Positions 55,255 through 64,000 of a stretch of DNA of 64,000 nt are shown here, in pieces. The DNA lies in NCBI GenBank assembly GCA_030867875.1, contig JAOWCC010000237.1, positions 8,305,713 to 8,369,712 of the forward strand, in the 5' to 3' direction. The first letter of the stretch is position 1. Each line of letters starts with the position of its first letter. The position numbers were made by a program, and so were the translations under genes. The DNA is from Actinernus sp. WN-2022 (taxonomy: Eukaryota > Cnidaria > Anthozoa > Actiniaria > Actinernidae). The notes beneath the pieces were generated by a model, which did not search any database, had not been told where the DNA came from, and saw nothing but the letters and a program-made list of their open reading frames with translations.

Positions 55255-55589
55255 TTAAAGCAAAATTAGCCGACGTGAAACCTAGGGCTAGCCGTTCAGT
55301 CACTCAAACCTATTAAGTCAAACATCCCAAGGAAAGCTAGAACAGCGATCGAGTGCAGGAGCGAGTCAACAGTCACCAATACAACAGAAGGAAACTGAGC
55401 CGGATCTACAATTGTAATGCCTAAAGGAATATATGGTTGTTTAGTACCTAATTTCTGCCCTCATTTCAGGCACCTTAACATTGCCAAATTCTTCGCCTTT
55501 CGGCCACTAAGTAACCCCGGCCTGTTTAACCGTTTGACCCCTGACGAGAAGGCTTACTTTAACTCTGTCACCACTCGCACTCTCCCATC

Positions 55590-57300
55590 TGCGACACAGA
55601 ATTCCATCCTCGAATACGAGACGATCCCACTGGAACTCTTTACTTCTGTCGAATCCTCCGGAACTGGCCAGTCTGAAACACGCCCGATTTTTTCAGGATC
55701 AGTCATGACGCCTTTGTCAGTTACAAGGTATCCCAAATAGGTTATCTGCTGTTGGAACAGGTTACACTTCCGTGGCTTAAGCTTAAGCTCAGCTGATGCA
55801 ACTCTTGACATCACTTCCTCCAGTCGCTGTAAGTGTTCCTGAAAGGTAGTGGCAAACACTATCACATCATCCAAGTAACACAAACAAATTCTAAACTGGA
55901 GTCCCTTCAAGACAAGTGCCATTAATCGTTCAAATGTTCCTGGTGCATTACTCAGGCCAAATGGCATGACATTCCACTCATACAGCCCACTGTTTGATAC
56001 AAATGCAGCCTTCTCCTGTGTTGCTGGATCGATACCTACTTGCCAATAACCGGAGGCCATATCCAAAGTGGAGAACCACTTAGAGCCAGACAAACAGTGT
56101 AAGGAATCATCAATTATAGGTAGTGGAAATGCATTGTTGACAGTAACAGAATTAAGCTGTCTATAATCAATGCAGAACCTTTGGCTTCCATCCTTTTTGG
56201 TCACAAGAACCACAGGTGAGGCCCATGGAGTATTAGATTCATGCACTCTCCCTTCTTCCAGAAGTGTGTTAACCTGTCGTTCAATCTCAGCTTGTTTCCA
56301 TGGTACGGTCCAGCGAGGTCTTTGTCTGATTGGTGCTGCACTTCCAGTGTTAATGCTGTGTTGTGCTTGGTTACTAATTCCCAGGTCTCTTTCTGATAGT
56401 GAAAAGACATGCTCATATTTAGCTAAAAGACTAACAGTTTGTTGCCTTACTTCCAAACTCAGAAGAACTGACCTCCGGTTAACCAGTTCTTTCAATGGCT
56501 CAGGAAATTGGTCTTCAGTTTTCTTGTTTGTCTCACCTTGACTTAACTCAAGTTCACAACTGTAATCATTTACATCCTCTGGGAATTCTACTTCTGCTAC
56601 ACAACATACAGGTTTAGCCACTGCTATCACCGTATTAGCTTGCAAAGTTTGAGGCTCATCTGACAGATTTAGGATGCGAACTGGGACATCTCCCTTTCCT
56701 ACATTTGCTAGGGTCTGACCCACATACAATCCTTTATCCTGCAAACGGGGACTGTTACATGGTTCTAAAACATGCATGTGATCTAACTCTGGAAGAGAAC
56801 ATTGTACTTCCCTCCTGTTTACGTGTACGGGGATAATATCTTCTGATTTGGCTGCAATAACACTTGAGCGACGAACCATACACCTGTAACTAAGCGACTG
56901 CCTTTGTGAATCAATACAATCAATGGTCTCTCCATTAACAGTTAAAGTTCCTTGTAAAATGTCAACTGTTACACTGACCTGTGAAAGCAAATCCATGCCT
57001 AATATTGCATCATCATCTATGTCTGCTACAACAACACTCACACACAATTCTTGGGTTCCCAGTCTTATGGTTATATTTCCTGTGCCTGATGTCTCAGCCT
57101 TATGACCATCTGCTAGATAAATGTCAGTGTTCCCTTTACATAATTAGATTTCTGACTATCATGAAGCCTCTCATAGCTTTTCCGTGATATAATTGTTCTA
57201 GCTGCCCCTGTATCAACTAACCAATTGACACGCTCTTCTCCAATAAACCCTGTGACATACATGTAGAGACCATACAATATGTGTGGAGTAATACCTGTTT
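55590..57300 (-). pseudogene. Gypsy-type retrotransposon pol (protease-RT), truncated
   Basis: Protease L-V-D-T-G-A-A-R-T-I-I at about 57215-57185, a one-base frameshift near 57130, then a 497-codon frame (57047-55554): I-L-G-M-D-L-L closes the protease, RT motifs follow: W-A-S-P-V-V-L-V-T-K-K-D-G, F-C-I-D-Y-R-Q-L-N, F-S-T-L-D-M-A-S-G-Y, M-P-F-G-L-S-N-A-P, C-Y-L-D-D-V-I-V-F, Y-L-G-Y-L-V-T. Homology stops about 55620 inside the connection to RNase H (V-K-S-S then unrelated residues); RNase H, integrase and LTRs are absent. Transcribed leftward if at all. Confidence 0.85.
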
Positions 57301-57429
57301 TTGAGTTATCCTTTGTGCATTAGCTTCGGAGCTTTCCAGGCCTGAATAATGACTTTGCTGTTGCCCTAAATCCTATGACATCATTACAATAGTGTAGCAC
57401 GTTCGACACTTGAGAGAGAAGTTCGTAAA

Positions 57430-58240
57430 ATTACCAGCGGGTTTCTAGTAGTTCATACTATCGGCTGTCATGGACTGAAAAGTTACTTTTACAGCTTGAT
57501 ATGTATGTCGATTGGTCAAAAGTCTATGCTCTTTGGCCATCAGAACGTATTTTTAACTTACTTTTCGTAGTGTTTGGACGAGATTGGCCGATATCAGATT
57601 TTACGCAAAATTGTCAACATAATTTATGTTGCACATCTAAGAACAAATGCTATCATTTTTTTTCATTCGCATAACCAGCATCCCCGTTTACTACTGTAAA
57701 AATATTAGGGAATTCCAATCAATATTTCAGGTCGAAAACTAAGACATAGTGTAGCGTGCTTCACTCTAGAAAGTTCAGCAGTCATGAATTTAGCTCGTTA
57801 ATTTGAAGTAGTTCGAACTACGGCTGTCATGGACTGAATAATTTGATTTACAGCTTCATATGTATGTCGATTGGTCCCAAGGCGATCCTGTTTGAGTTCC
57901 CCCGGTTATATTGGTCATCTGAGATTTATTCTGAGAGATTTCCTACAATTTTAGCGAAGATATGTCGAAACTAGGAAAGTTCGCTTGTACATGTCACGGC
58001 AGTGCGTATTAAAGCGAAAGTGACTAGCTTTATCATAGCAGTTCGCTCTATGGGCTCTTATGCATTCGGTAATAACTCCTACACTGGCTACAGCTTCATA
58101 CGTATGTCGATTGCTCACGAGCCTGCCTCTCCTAAGAACTCGATTAAATTAATGTGTTTCTGGTTTACCTCATTCTGCGCCTGTCAAACATTGCTCGTTG
58201 GCACTTCACTGAAAGTTATACCTAGTATGTAAGCACATTC
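57430..58240 (+). repeat. Dispersed repeat R1, copies B and C
   Basis: Partial copy at 57455-57560 (CTATCGGCTGTCATGGACTG) and a longer one at 57818-58232 (same start, then TTGAGTTCCCCCGG, CGAAACTAGGAAAGTTCGCT, CCTAAGAACTCGATTAAATT, CATTGCTCGTTGGCACTT). Confidence 0.8.
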
Positions 58241-59846
58241 TAAGTTTTGGAATCCATATTGGTTTTGACAGTTCTTTACAATGAAGATAGTAACTGCAAT
58301 TATAAAATAACCCAAAGAAAACGCGCGCTCTGATTGGTTGAATGCCGTGTTTGCATGAGGCTATGTAAACATGAAAATGACGTCATACATTGTAGTTCTT
58401 GCTTTTTTTCTGCAAAAAATGGCGAAAATAACTGACTAACTTAAAAACACATGTAACTAGTTTTCTAAAAGAAGGTTGTTCAGAAGAACCTACAGAGAAA
58501 AAAAGCTAAATTGGACAGAATTTTCACAAGATTGAGTCAGTCGGAGCTCAACTGCCTCATTAGCAAACTCGATGAAATACGCACAAAATACACTACTTCT
58601 GTTAACGTTTAAGTTTAAATATTTACTTCAGATACTATAGAAAAACAATTATAATAAAATACATGTACTAGAAACATTCAGAAAATGTACAAAGTGCTAA
58701 TAATCAAGTACACAAAGTCAGAGTGGGAAGGTCAATTGTTGTTTATTCAAGTACGTTTTTTTCAAACGCCGGTGACAAAAACTACAGACACTGCAACTTT
58801 ATCAGATATCATATATCACATTGAATCAGTAGAAATAAAAACAAATTAGCCGTTTTGGTTCGATTCAGTCTATGAAATCTTTTTTTCATTCAGAGTGGGA
58901 TGCTGGCAAGAAAATGTGACTAAAAAGAAATACACAAGCGAGAAGCTACAGAACTCTGAAGCTCTAATCTCGCACGGCTGCTAGCTAGCATCCCGTAGAC
59001 TCGAAAGTACTCTTTTTGGATTCAAAAATTGCATTGAAAGATACCCAAACAGCCATCTCCACATCAAAGTAATATAGATTATAAGCTCTAATCCGACATT
59101 CTCTGGCTTTCAAATAGTCGAGTATGATGCCTGACGATGGGAAATAAAGATCTGAAACAATACAAAGGCACAAACCTGCTAATCGAAGTTGTCAGTTCGA
59201 GCCGAGCAATTCCAAGCCATGAACTACAAGTACTGGCTCCAAATATCCAGCAAGAGATTCCTCAGTCCCAGAATATCATGGCCGAAACAGGAACACTTTT
59301 TCCAGGCAGGACAAATTATCTTTTCTGAAATGCTTAATGCTTTTCGGCTGTCCAGTTCGTCTTTGAATTCGCAGCAGTTTTGTTTAAAGTGGTTTTCGTG
59401 TCAATTTTCGTAATCCAGGACGATTTTCGTTGCATGTCTAGCCCGATATGGATCAATACTTTGAGGTTTTCCTATTATTTTGCATTTTTGTCTTTTAAAA
59501 AGCTAGTTTTGGGAGCATAAAATCACACTAGTACTTTCTCTCGCCTCTTGTTCCATGCCGATTCGTACGCAGAGCAAACACGGCCAACTTCACAAGCGAA
59601 TATGATTGACATTTTACAATGTATGGAGAATTTCGCGTTTGACATTTACGAAAAAGTTTTAAAAATCGTTTCGCGCTCGATCTTGCGTCTATTTTATAAG
59701 AAGGTCTCGGGTTTACACAACAACTTGACAATTCTCCCAAACTTCCCCTCGTGTTTGCATCAGGCTATGTAAACACGGTAAACGTTTTCTATTTCTTAAA
59801 TGTAAATATAATTTATACAATGTAAGTAAAAGTAGAAAGTCTTTAC
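58241..59846. other. No gene recognised
   Basis: GTGTTTGCAT(G/C)AGGCTATGTAAACA occurs at about 58350 and 59751, a short shared block that hints at related repeats at both ends of this stretch. Short open frames only. Confidence 0.4.
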
Positions 59847-60030
59847 CAAGTCAATGGCCTGCTCATGAAGTTCTTTGAACTTAGATCTCAGGCTGGTAAT
59901 GTTATTTTGAACCTGGTCATCAAAATGTAGCATCATTAGCATTTTCCATCTCTTCATTATGAACTACTTGTAGCTCTTTATTCTGAGCGTCATGGAGGGC
60001 AGCTACGTACTCGTTAAATTCCTTGCCATG
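59847..60030 (-). pseudogene. Coiled-coil exon, broken by frameshift and SINE
   Basis: Minus frame G-K-E-F-N-E-Y-V-A-A-L-H-D-A-Q-N-K-E-L-Q...E-N-A-N-D-A, then one frame over F-D-D-Q-V-Q-N-N-I-T-S-L-R-S-K-F-K-E-L-H-E-Q-A-I-D-L before donor TTG/GTAAAG at 59847. Amphipathic heptads. The upstream end abuts the SINE directly. Gene family not recognised. Confidence 0.35.
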
Positions 60031-60135
60031 GGTAGCCGGGGTGGCGCAGTTGTTAAGCGCTTCGCCTCTCACCTCTGTGGCCCAGGTTCGATTCCCGGAC
60101 ACGGCGCCATATGTGAGTTTGTTTGTTGGTTTGTT
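60031..60135 (+). mobile_element. tRNA-derived SINE head
   Basis: Intact-looking RNA polymerase III promoter: box A TGGCGCAGTTGTTAAGCG and box B GGTTCGATTCC, then GGCGCCATATGTGAGTTTG. The tail is truncated compared with the copy at 36346. Not a functional tRNA gene: arms do not fold to a canonical cloverleaf with acceptor. Confidence 0.8.
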
Positions 60136-60411
60136 TCAGATTTTCTTTTTTGCAACCAACCTGTTTATCAAATTTGTGTTAATAACTGTTTTTTGTCTCT
60201 ATGTACAAATTGTTTCCAAAGTCTTGTGTGTTTGATTGAAGGCTGGCTAAAATGAAAAATATCCCACTAGACTTTCGATCAGAGCTAGACCTGCATCATA
60301 TATAAAATGTAGCTCATGTTGCTCAAAACGTAATTTTAAATTTTCATGTGGGAGTATGAAAATGTGAGATAGAAGTCATACAGGGGGTTATTGTTTTATG
60401 GATTAATTTTA

Positions 60412-60843
60412 CAGATTTTGAGAAAGATGGAAGAACACAACCCACAGTTTTCCAACCCGATACTCCCTGAAAATAGTGACCAGCCCTTAATGCTTTCTAA
60501 ATTGCAAAACCTTCTACATGTGATTTGCACACTAATGCATATCCACGCTGGGCACACGCGCGACCCAAATTGCTGAGGTTCCTTCTGACACGTCGGCATA
60601 TTGGACGGGGGGATAATTACGAAAGCTGGTGACGAAATTAACGAACACAGCGTCGTATCTTTCGGCCTTTCGTATGGCCATCGTTTGGTCTCGGGAAATA
60701 ATCGGAAAACGGGAAGAGACAGATCTTGCTTCGACCTCCATTTTAATACCAAACTCGACTAGTCTTTTTCTTGATATCAATTTTGAACTGACCGCCGAAA
60801 TTCCTGGTTTTCCTGGAAATTGGAGTTTGTTTAAAAGGGACAC
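60412..60843. other. Ambiguous coding-like segment on both strands
   Basis: Plus: L-S-K-L-Q-N-L-L-H-V-I-C-T-L-M-H-I-H-A-G-H then, one frame over near 60562, Q-I-A-E-V-P-S-D-T-S-A-Y-W-T-G-G and stop. Minus: a 103-codon frame from 60843. The plus reading looks more like protein, with one frameshift; neither matches a family I can name. Confidence 0.25.
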
Positions 60844-60984
60844 ATTTTGACCCTTGTTTTATTTTCCAGGCGTTTACTGTTTTGAGCCAAAATATGCATG
60901 ATTCAAGTAAAAATACATGTACACAGCATGCAGCAATATAATTAGCTGACTAATAGGTTTTCAGCTCAGTGTACATTCACAAGC

Positions 60985-61140
60985 TAAGTTAAAGATTTTG
61001 CGTATAATATCAAAGGTCCAGCTCTTGACCTCTGGTGATATTGAATTAAATCCAGGTCCTACATGTATTCAAAATAGTAGTAATCAAAATACAGCTGTAG
61101 TATTATGTTCCAGTATAATATTATAATTTAGATTACATCA
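60985..61140 (+). pseudogene. 5' ORF fragment of a LINE with a 2A-like motif
   Basis: Frame open from about 60950 to a TAA at about 61130 reads K-V-Q-L-L-T-S-G-D-I-E-L-N-P-G-P-T-C-I. G-D-I-E-x-N-P-G-P (61034-61060) is the 2A-like ribosome-skipping consensus found at the N-terminus of some non-LTR retrotransposon ORFs in invertebrates. There is no ATG in frame and the ORF is cut short, so it is a relic. Confidence 0.6.
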
Positions 61141-61369
61141 ACTTGGATTGAGACCTAGTTGTTGGAGGTAACTGTTTTTTTCAGAGCTGTTTCACACCAG
61201 ATGTATGGTGATCCTAACCATCACCTAGGCATCTGCAGGTATTCAATATTGAAGGGATAACCCTGAACACTTCATTGAAAGTAATACAGAGAATTCGTGG
61301 ATGACATATTTGACTAATATGTCAATGCAAGGCACAACAGCAGCTGGGAGGGGGGGATGGGAGAGCAGA

Positions 61370-64000
61370 ACAACAACAACAATCTTTTATTGGCTCACAC
61401 TATAAATTACAAGAATGATATAATATATATTAAAGGAGAAGACAAAGAAAAATAGAGTGTTTGTTTGAGCCTAGAGGCTAAGGGAACCGTGAGGTTTTCG
61501 AGTTAGCCCCTAGTAGCTATCTAAAGTTTGATTTTTTTTTAAATAAAAGAAGCAGCAAGGAAGAGGAACTGGGACTAATAAATAATGTTTAGTGGAAAGG
61601 TAACTAATGACTTTTAAAAATGAAGAACGTATCTATTTAAGTTTCTTTGCGCGTTGTTCTGACAGTAAGTAATGTTTTATTTCTTTGGTAAAGGAAAATG
61701 TACTGAGGTCTTTCAGATCGTGAGGGATCTCGTGCCAAAGACCAATTGCCTGGTAGGAAAACATTTGTTTTCCAGTATTTGTACGAACACATGGTTTACA
61801 TAAATTTTGTTTCGATGCATACCTTGTGTTGTATGTATGCCGGTCACTGGCATATTGAAAAAGATCATCAAATAGGCTTGGCAAAAGCCCTTTATGCCAC
61901 AAATGCGTAAACTTGAGGGCGTGGATGCAACATTATTTACAGTTAGAATGTCTAATAGGTTTAGGAGAGGGAGATCGCTTTCAGTATTGGGTCCAGACGT
62001 TACTGTAAAAACACATTAATCTTAGGACCTTATTTTGCTTAGATTGTAATTTTTGTAAATGCGTTTTGTAAGCACTTCCCCAAGCTATTACGGCGTATGA
62101 TAGATAGGGGTAGATAAGGTTATAGTAAATTTGTTTAAGTTGATGAATAGAGAGATAGTGCCTTAGTTTTGAAACGATGCCAATATTCCGTGAAATACGA
62201 GAGCAAATGTAGGAAATGTGATATTTCCAAGATAGCGAATCGTCTATCATAACACCGAGATATTTTATATGATCTTTTTTCTCTAATACGTGGCACGATC
62301 CATCTGTGTTCTTTAACTTGATTTCTATATTTCCATCTCTTTTTCTGGAAGATTTTATTACCATGTAATTTGTTTTTGCAAAATTAATAGAAAGTTTGTT
62401 TACATCGCACCATTCCTTTATTTTTTCCAATTCAGAATTAACTAATGTTTCGAGGCTTTTAAGGTCACGAGCTGAGGCAAAGAGATTTGTGTCGTCTGCA
62501 AATATTCTAAAAGTCAATATCTCCGAGCAGTTGGGTAGATCATTGATGTAAATTAAGAATAGTAAGGGTCCTAATGTACTACCTTGTGGAATTCCACAAA
62601 TCATCACTTGCTTTGGTGACTCTGTGTGCCCTATAGCTACATATTGTTGTCTGGTTGCAAGATAACTTGCAAATCATTTCAAGGGAATCCCTCTAATTCC
62701 GTACGATTCTAATTTCTTCAGTAGTGTTTGGTAGTTTACAGTGTCGAAAGCTTTCGAAAATTCTAAAAATACCTCACAAGTGTATAAATTATTGTCTTCC
62801 TTTTCGTAGACTATCCGCAATTTCACTAACAGCTTGTGCTGTTGAGTGACCTTTCCTAAATCCAAATTGACATTGGAAAAGAATATCATGTTTTTCAATG
62901 TAATTAATGAGTTGCTTATATACAAGCTTTTCAAAGATTTGCGTTAAAGCCGACAAGGTAGAAATAGGGCGAAAGTTTGTTGGGTCCGTTAATTTGCCCC
63001 CTTTATCGACAGGGGTTACTTTGGAGACTTTTAAAACATCAGGAACAATGCCTTGTAACAAAGATTCGTTAAATATTAATGTTAATGCTTCAGAAATATG
63101 GTTTCCCGCAAGCTTTATACATCGCTGCGGAACACCAATACATGAGTTTTTCAAATTGATATTTGCGATGGCGTCATAAATCTCCTGCGTACAGATACAT
63201 CGAAACGTAAAGCTCATTTGAAATGATCGTGTAACGTAACAAGTAGGATTCGTATCCGTTCGAGGAAGTTTATCCGCCAGGTTCGTCCTACGTTTATATA
63301 ATAAGTGTTTAGCTGGTGACAGATACAAGCCTTGTCTATATAACATTTGTTATTATAGATAGGTTTTTTTGATTATCGGTTGTGAATTTCTCCTTATGCA
63401 AATCAAACTGTGTCCTGAAATAGTTCTTTTTAGATATCTCTTTGATTTTGTTGAACTTGTTATTATAAGCTTTGTATTTCTTAACCTTTTCTTGGTCTTT
63501 ACTTAGGAAGTGCGTCTGAAAGAGTTTTTGTTTTCTCTTAATAGAGATCAAAATTGCATTTGAAATCCACGGTTTTTTTAAATTGCTTTCTCTTTTGTTT
63601 AGACGCCTTCCGCACTGGTGCATGTATATCGGATATTTCTTGAAGTGTTTGTATTACTCTATTCATACTTTCGTTAACATCATCAGTGACAAGGCTCCTA
63701 AAGTTAATATCAGCTTAAGGCATTTAAAAAGGCTTCATTATCGAAGTGCGAAAAGTCTCTGAAGTACTTAATTTCATTAGTAATAGGAAGTTTATTTCCT
63801 ACTGTACAAAATACAGGTAGGTGGTGGTCACAGATGTCGGCTAAACATATTCCTGCTGTAATAATATTTTCTGGTACGTTCGTATAAATGTGATCAATTA
63901 AAGAGGAGGTGTGATCTGTGATCCTAATTGCTTTGGTTATGAGCGGCATGAAACCTAAATCAAGTAGCATGTCGGAGGTGTAGTTGTCAGCATTATATTT
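61370..64000 (-). mobile_element. LINE (CR1/jockey-like) with endonuclease and RT, runs off the right edge
   Basis: Minus strand from the right edge: endonuclease end (63970-63710; S-S-L-I-D-H-I-Y-T-N, D-I-C-D-H-H-L-P-V-F), linker (63623-63336; R-K-Q-K-L-F), RT start (63346-62674; K-V-T-P-V-D-K-G-G, N-F-R-P-I-S-T-L-S, F-G-F-R-K-G-H-S-T, E-F-S-K-A-F-D-T-V), RT core (62607-61981; G-I-P-Q-G-S-T-L-G-P-L-L-F-L-I-Y-I-N-D-L, F-A-D-D-T-N-L-F, S-K-L-R-H-Y-L) and C-terminal block (61902-61633; N-T-R-Y, L-W-H-E-I-P). Catalytic FADD is present. Frameshifts near 63340, 62850, 62640 and 61950 disable it. The 3' end is marked by a (GTT)n tail at about 61370-61382. A 5' part lies beyond the window. Confidence 0.9.

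Noticed and set aside
55040..55303. Frames in both arms of the 53820-55254 element with nearly the same protein sequence
   Set aside because: They mirror each other because the arms are inverted copies; no domain, and the arms contain no intact start context.
56170..56541. 123-codon plus frame
   Set aside because: It is the antisense shadow of the Gypsy RT reading frame.
60031..60135. Functional tRNA gene
   Set aside because: Box A and B are present but the segment continues into a SINE body shared with 36346 and does not form a proper acceptor stem.

Overview
This window reads as animal nuclear DNA from an anthozoan cnidarian, most likely a stony coral or close relative. That is an inference from AT-rich, intron-bearing genes, several protein families that are highly repeated in cnidarian genomes (HECT/G2E3-like ligases, DUF6570/PIF1-like proteins, transposase-like proteins), a tRNA-derived SINE of the kind seen in corals, and a very high density of small inverted-repeat transposons. 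There are no prokaryotic operons, rRNAs or CRISPR arrays. The window is gene-poor and mobile-element-rich; many 'genes' are exons or decayed copies of mobile or multicopy genes.

Layout: 1-4 kb holds a HECT-type exon, a LINE reverse-transcriptase remnant and a dispersed repeat split by a MITE. 4.2-5.7 kb holds the best candidates for ordinary host genes: a minus-strand three-exon gene (106 aa) and a divergent plus-strand two-exon gene, 449 bp apart. 5.9-9.1 kb is decayed minus-strand multicopy genes split by a 996-bp TA-flanked transposon. 12.4-14 kb is a decayed PIF1-like helicase plus a companion exon. 14.86-20.50 kb is the main discovery: a 5,642-bp DNA transposon with 87-bp perfect terminal inverted repeats and an exact 9-bp target duplication. 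It carries an apparently intact RecQ-like helicase (minus) facing a three-exon transposase-like gene (plus) that lacks its C-terminal part. Inside it sits a 66-bp miniature element with the same ends and its own exact 9-bp target duplication; a third, 186-bp relative lies at 31.24 kb.

22-25.5 kb is a pair of ~310-bp inverted arms around nested repeats. 26.4-29.4 kb has an integrase/HTH pseudogene and a frameshifted zinc-ribbon plus HECT gene. 29.9-30.8 kb is a LINE 3' end. 32-39.9 kb is a mosaic of nested MITEs, a SINE and two inverted arrays of a satellite whose monomers contain a 24-bp palindrome. 42-46.7 kb holds decayed transposase-like genes and an intact 246-aa ORF of unknown function. 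47.4-49.7 kb is a degraded DIRS-like element with an internal minisatellite. 52-55.3 kb has a possible first exon, another multicopy exon and a 1.4-kb TTAA-flanked foldback element. 55.6-57.3 kb is a truncated Gypsy-type pol. 60-64 kb holds a SINE, a 2A-like motif from a LINE, and a minus-strand LINE running off the right edge.

How the parts work together: helicase and transposase-like protein in the 14.86-20.50 kb element would act on the shared TAGCCTG termini, and the two short elements look like non-autonomous passengers of the same system. All family assignments are from memory of motifs, not from searches.
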